64,000 bases of DNA from Geosiphon pyriformis (taxonomy: Eukaryota > Glomeromycota > Glomeromycetes > Archaeosporales > Geosiphonaceae). The position numbers were made by a program, and so were the translations under genes. Location of the stretch: the NCBI GenBank assembly GCA_016748015.1, contig JAAOMT010000514.1:480924-544923 (forward strand), in the 5' to 3' direction. Positions 63,527 to 64,000 of this stretch are shown here, in pieces. Positions within the stretch are counted from its first letter, which is position 1, and every line of letters begins with the position of its first letter. The notes beneath the pieces are model-generated. The model worked only from the letters and a program-made list of their open reading frames with translations. It did no database searches and was not told where the DNA came from.

Positions 63527-64000
63527 GCCAATGAAACTGAACAACAGTACTTTTCAACAAATAATTCTTTTGAAACAAAAGAACCAGTGACAACCAGATG
63601 GAATGTCCCCTATTCAAAACCAGAACCACAAAAACAACGCCCCTACATTCCACTCAAATGCAAGAACTGCCACAAGAAACTCTCCTCAATGAAAGTCTGC
63701 ATTTCACCTGAAGAAGAATATGAAAATCATACTTGTTATTACTACAAGACTTGCCATAGAGAACAATGGGGCCATCTAATAAAAAGAAGTGGAAAATGGG
63801 ATAACACCTCTTGTTTGAATTGTAGAGATATGCTACCAGAAGAATGCAATTGGATTGATGTAGCAATGAGAGGAGAAGTCTGTGATCAGATCTGCCAATA
63901 TGCTTTATCAATTTCAGAAAAAGTAAAAAGAGAAACACCCTTTAATACAGCATACAACAGTGCTTTCAACAAACTTTATCATTACTCCTATAATACTGAG
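63527..64000 (+). pseudogene. Cys-rich segment of element 1, cut by the window end
   Basis: The same frame as the protease stays open to the end. From 63660 it reads CKNCHKKLSSMKVC ... CYYYKTCHREQWGH ... CLNCRDMLPEEC. The same segment occurs after the protease in element 2, where a dUTPase follows. The dUTPase, RT and integrase of element 1 should therefore lie just beyond base 64000. Confidence 0.7.

Overview
The window looks like a piece of a glomeromycotinan (arbuscular mycorrhizal) fungal nuclear genome, most like Rhizophagus or a close relative. The reasons are the very AT-rich, repeat-dominated flanks, intron-rich genes with short GT-AG introns, LINE and Ty3/gypsy families of the kind that fill those genomes, and an early-diverging-fungus gene set (a ZNFX1-type helicase, an MT-A70 methyltransferase close to the MTA1/AMT1 type, and a WNK kinase). 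The species is inferred, not proven.

Layout. (1) 1-4.2 kb: AT-rich decayed repeats: a LINE 3' end, a heavily mutated solo LTR and a 5'-truncated LINE. (2) 4.2-20.5 kb: the only gene island. A ZNFX1 homologue of 18 exons (minus strand, 2,241 codons in a phase-consistent model) lies head-to-head with an MT-A70 methyltransferase gene (plus strand). A WNK-type kinase with an OSR1_C-like domain follows. (3) 20.5-44.7 kb: LINE territory. Two near-full-length two-ORF LINEs on the minus strand (about 22.8-29.5 and 32.6-39.4 kb) carry ORF1 with a CCHC knuckle and ORF2 with endonuclease, reverse transcriptase, RNase H and a zf-RVT-like C-terminus. Truncated or decayed relatives sit around them. All share one conserved 3' tail. 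(4) 44.7-64 kb: a nest of Ty3/gypsy-type LTR elements in alternating orientation. The best preserved (minus strand, 50.9-60.0 kb) encodes gag, aspartic protease, a Cys-rich segment, a dUTPase, RT/RNase H and integrase, plus an unidentified ORF after integrase. A plus-strand element entering at 60.0 kb runs off the window inside its Cys-rich segment.

Function and decay. The three host genes are structurally intact, apart from some doubt at the N-terminus of the methyltransferase. The helicase family works in small-RNA silencing and the methyltransferase family in adenine methylation, but a functional link here is inference. The mobile elements are mostly dead. Many long reading frames stay in one frame and are broken mainly by nonsense changes, and catalytic Asp is replaced by Asn in protease, dUTPase, RT and integrase. 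Both fit C-to-T / G-to-A decay.
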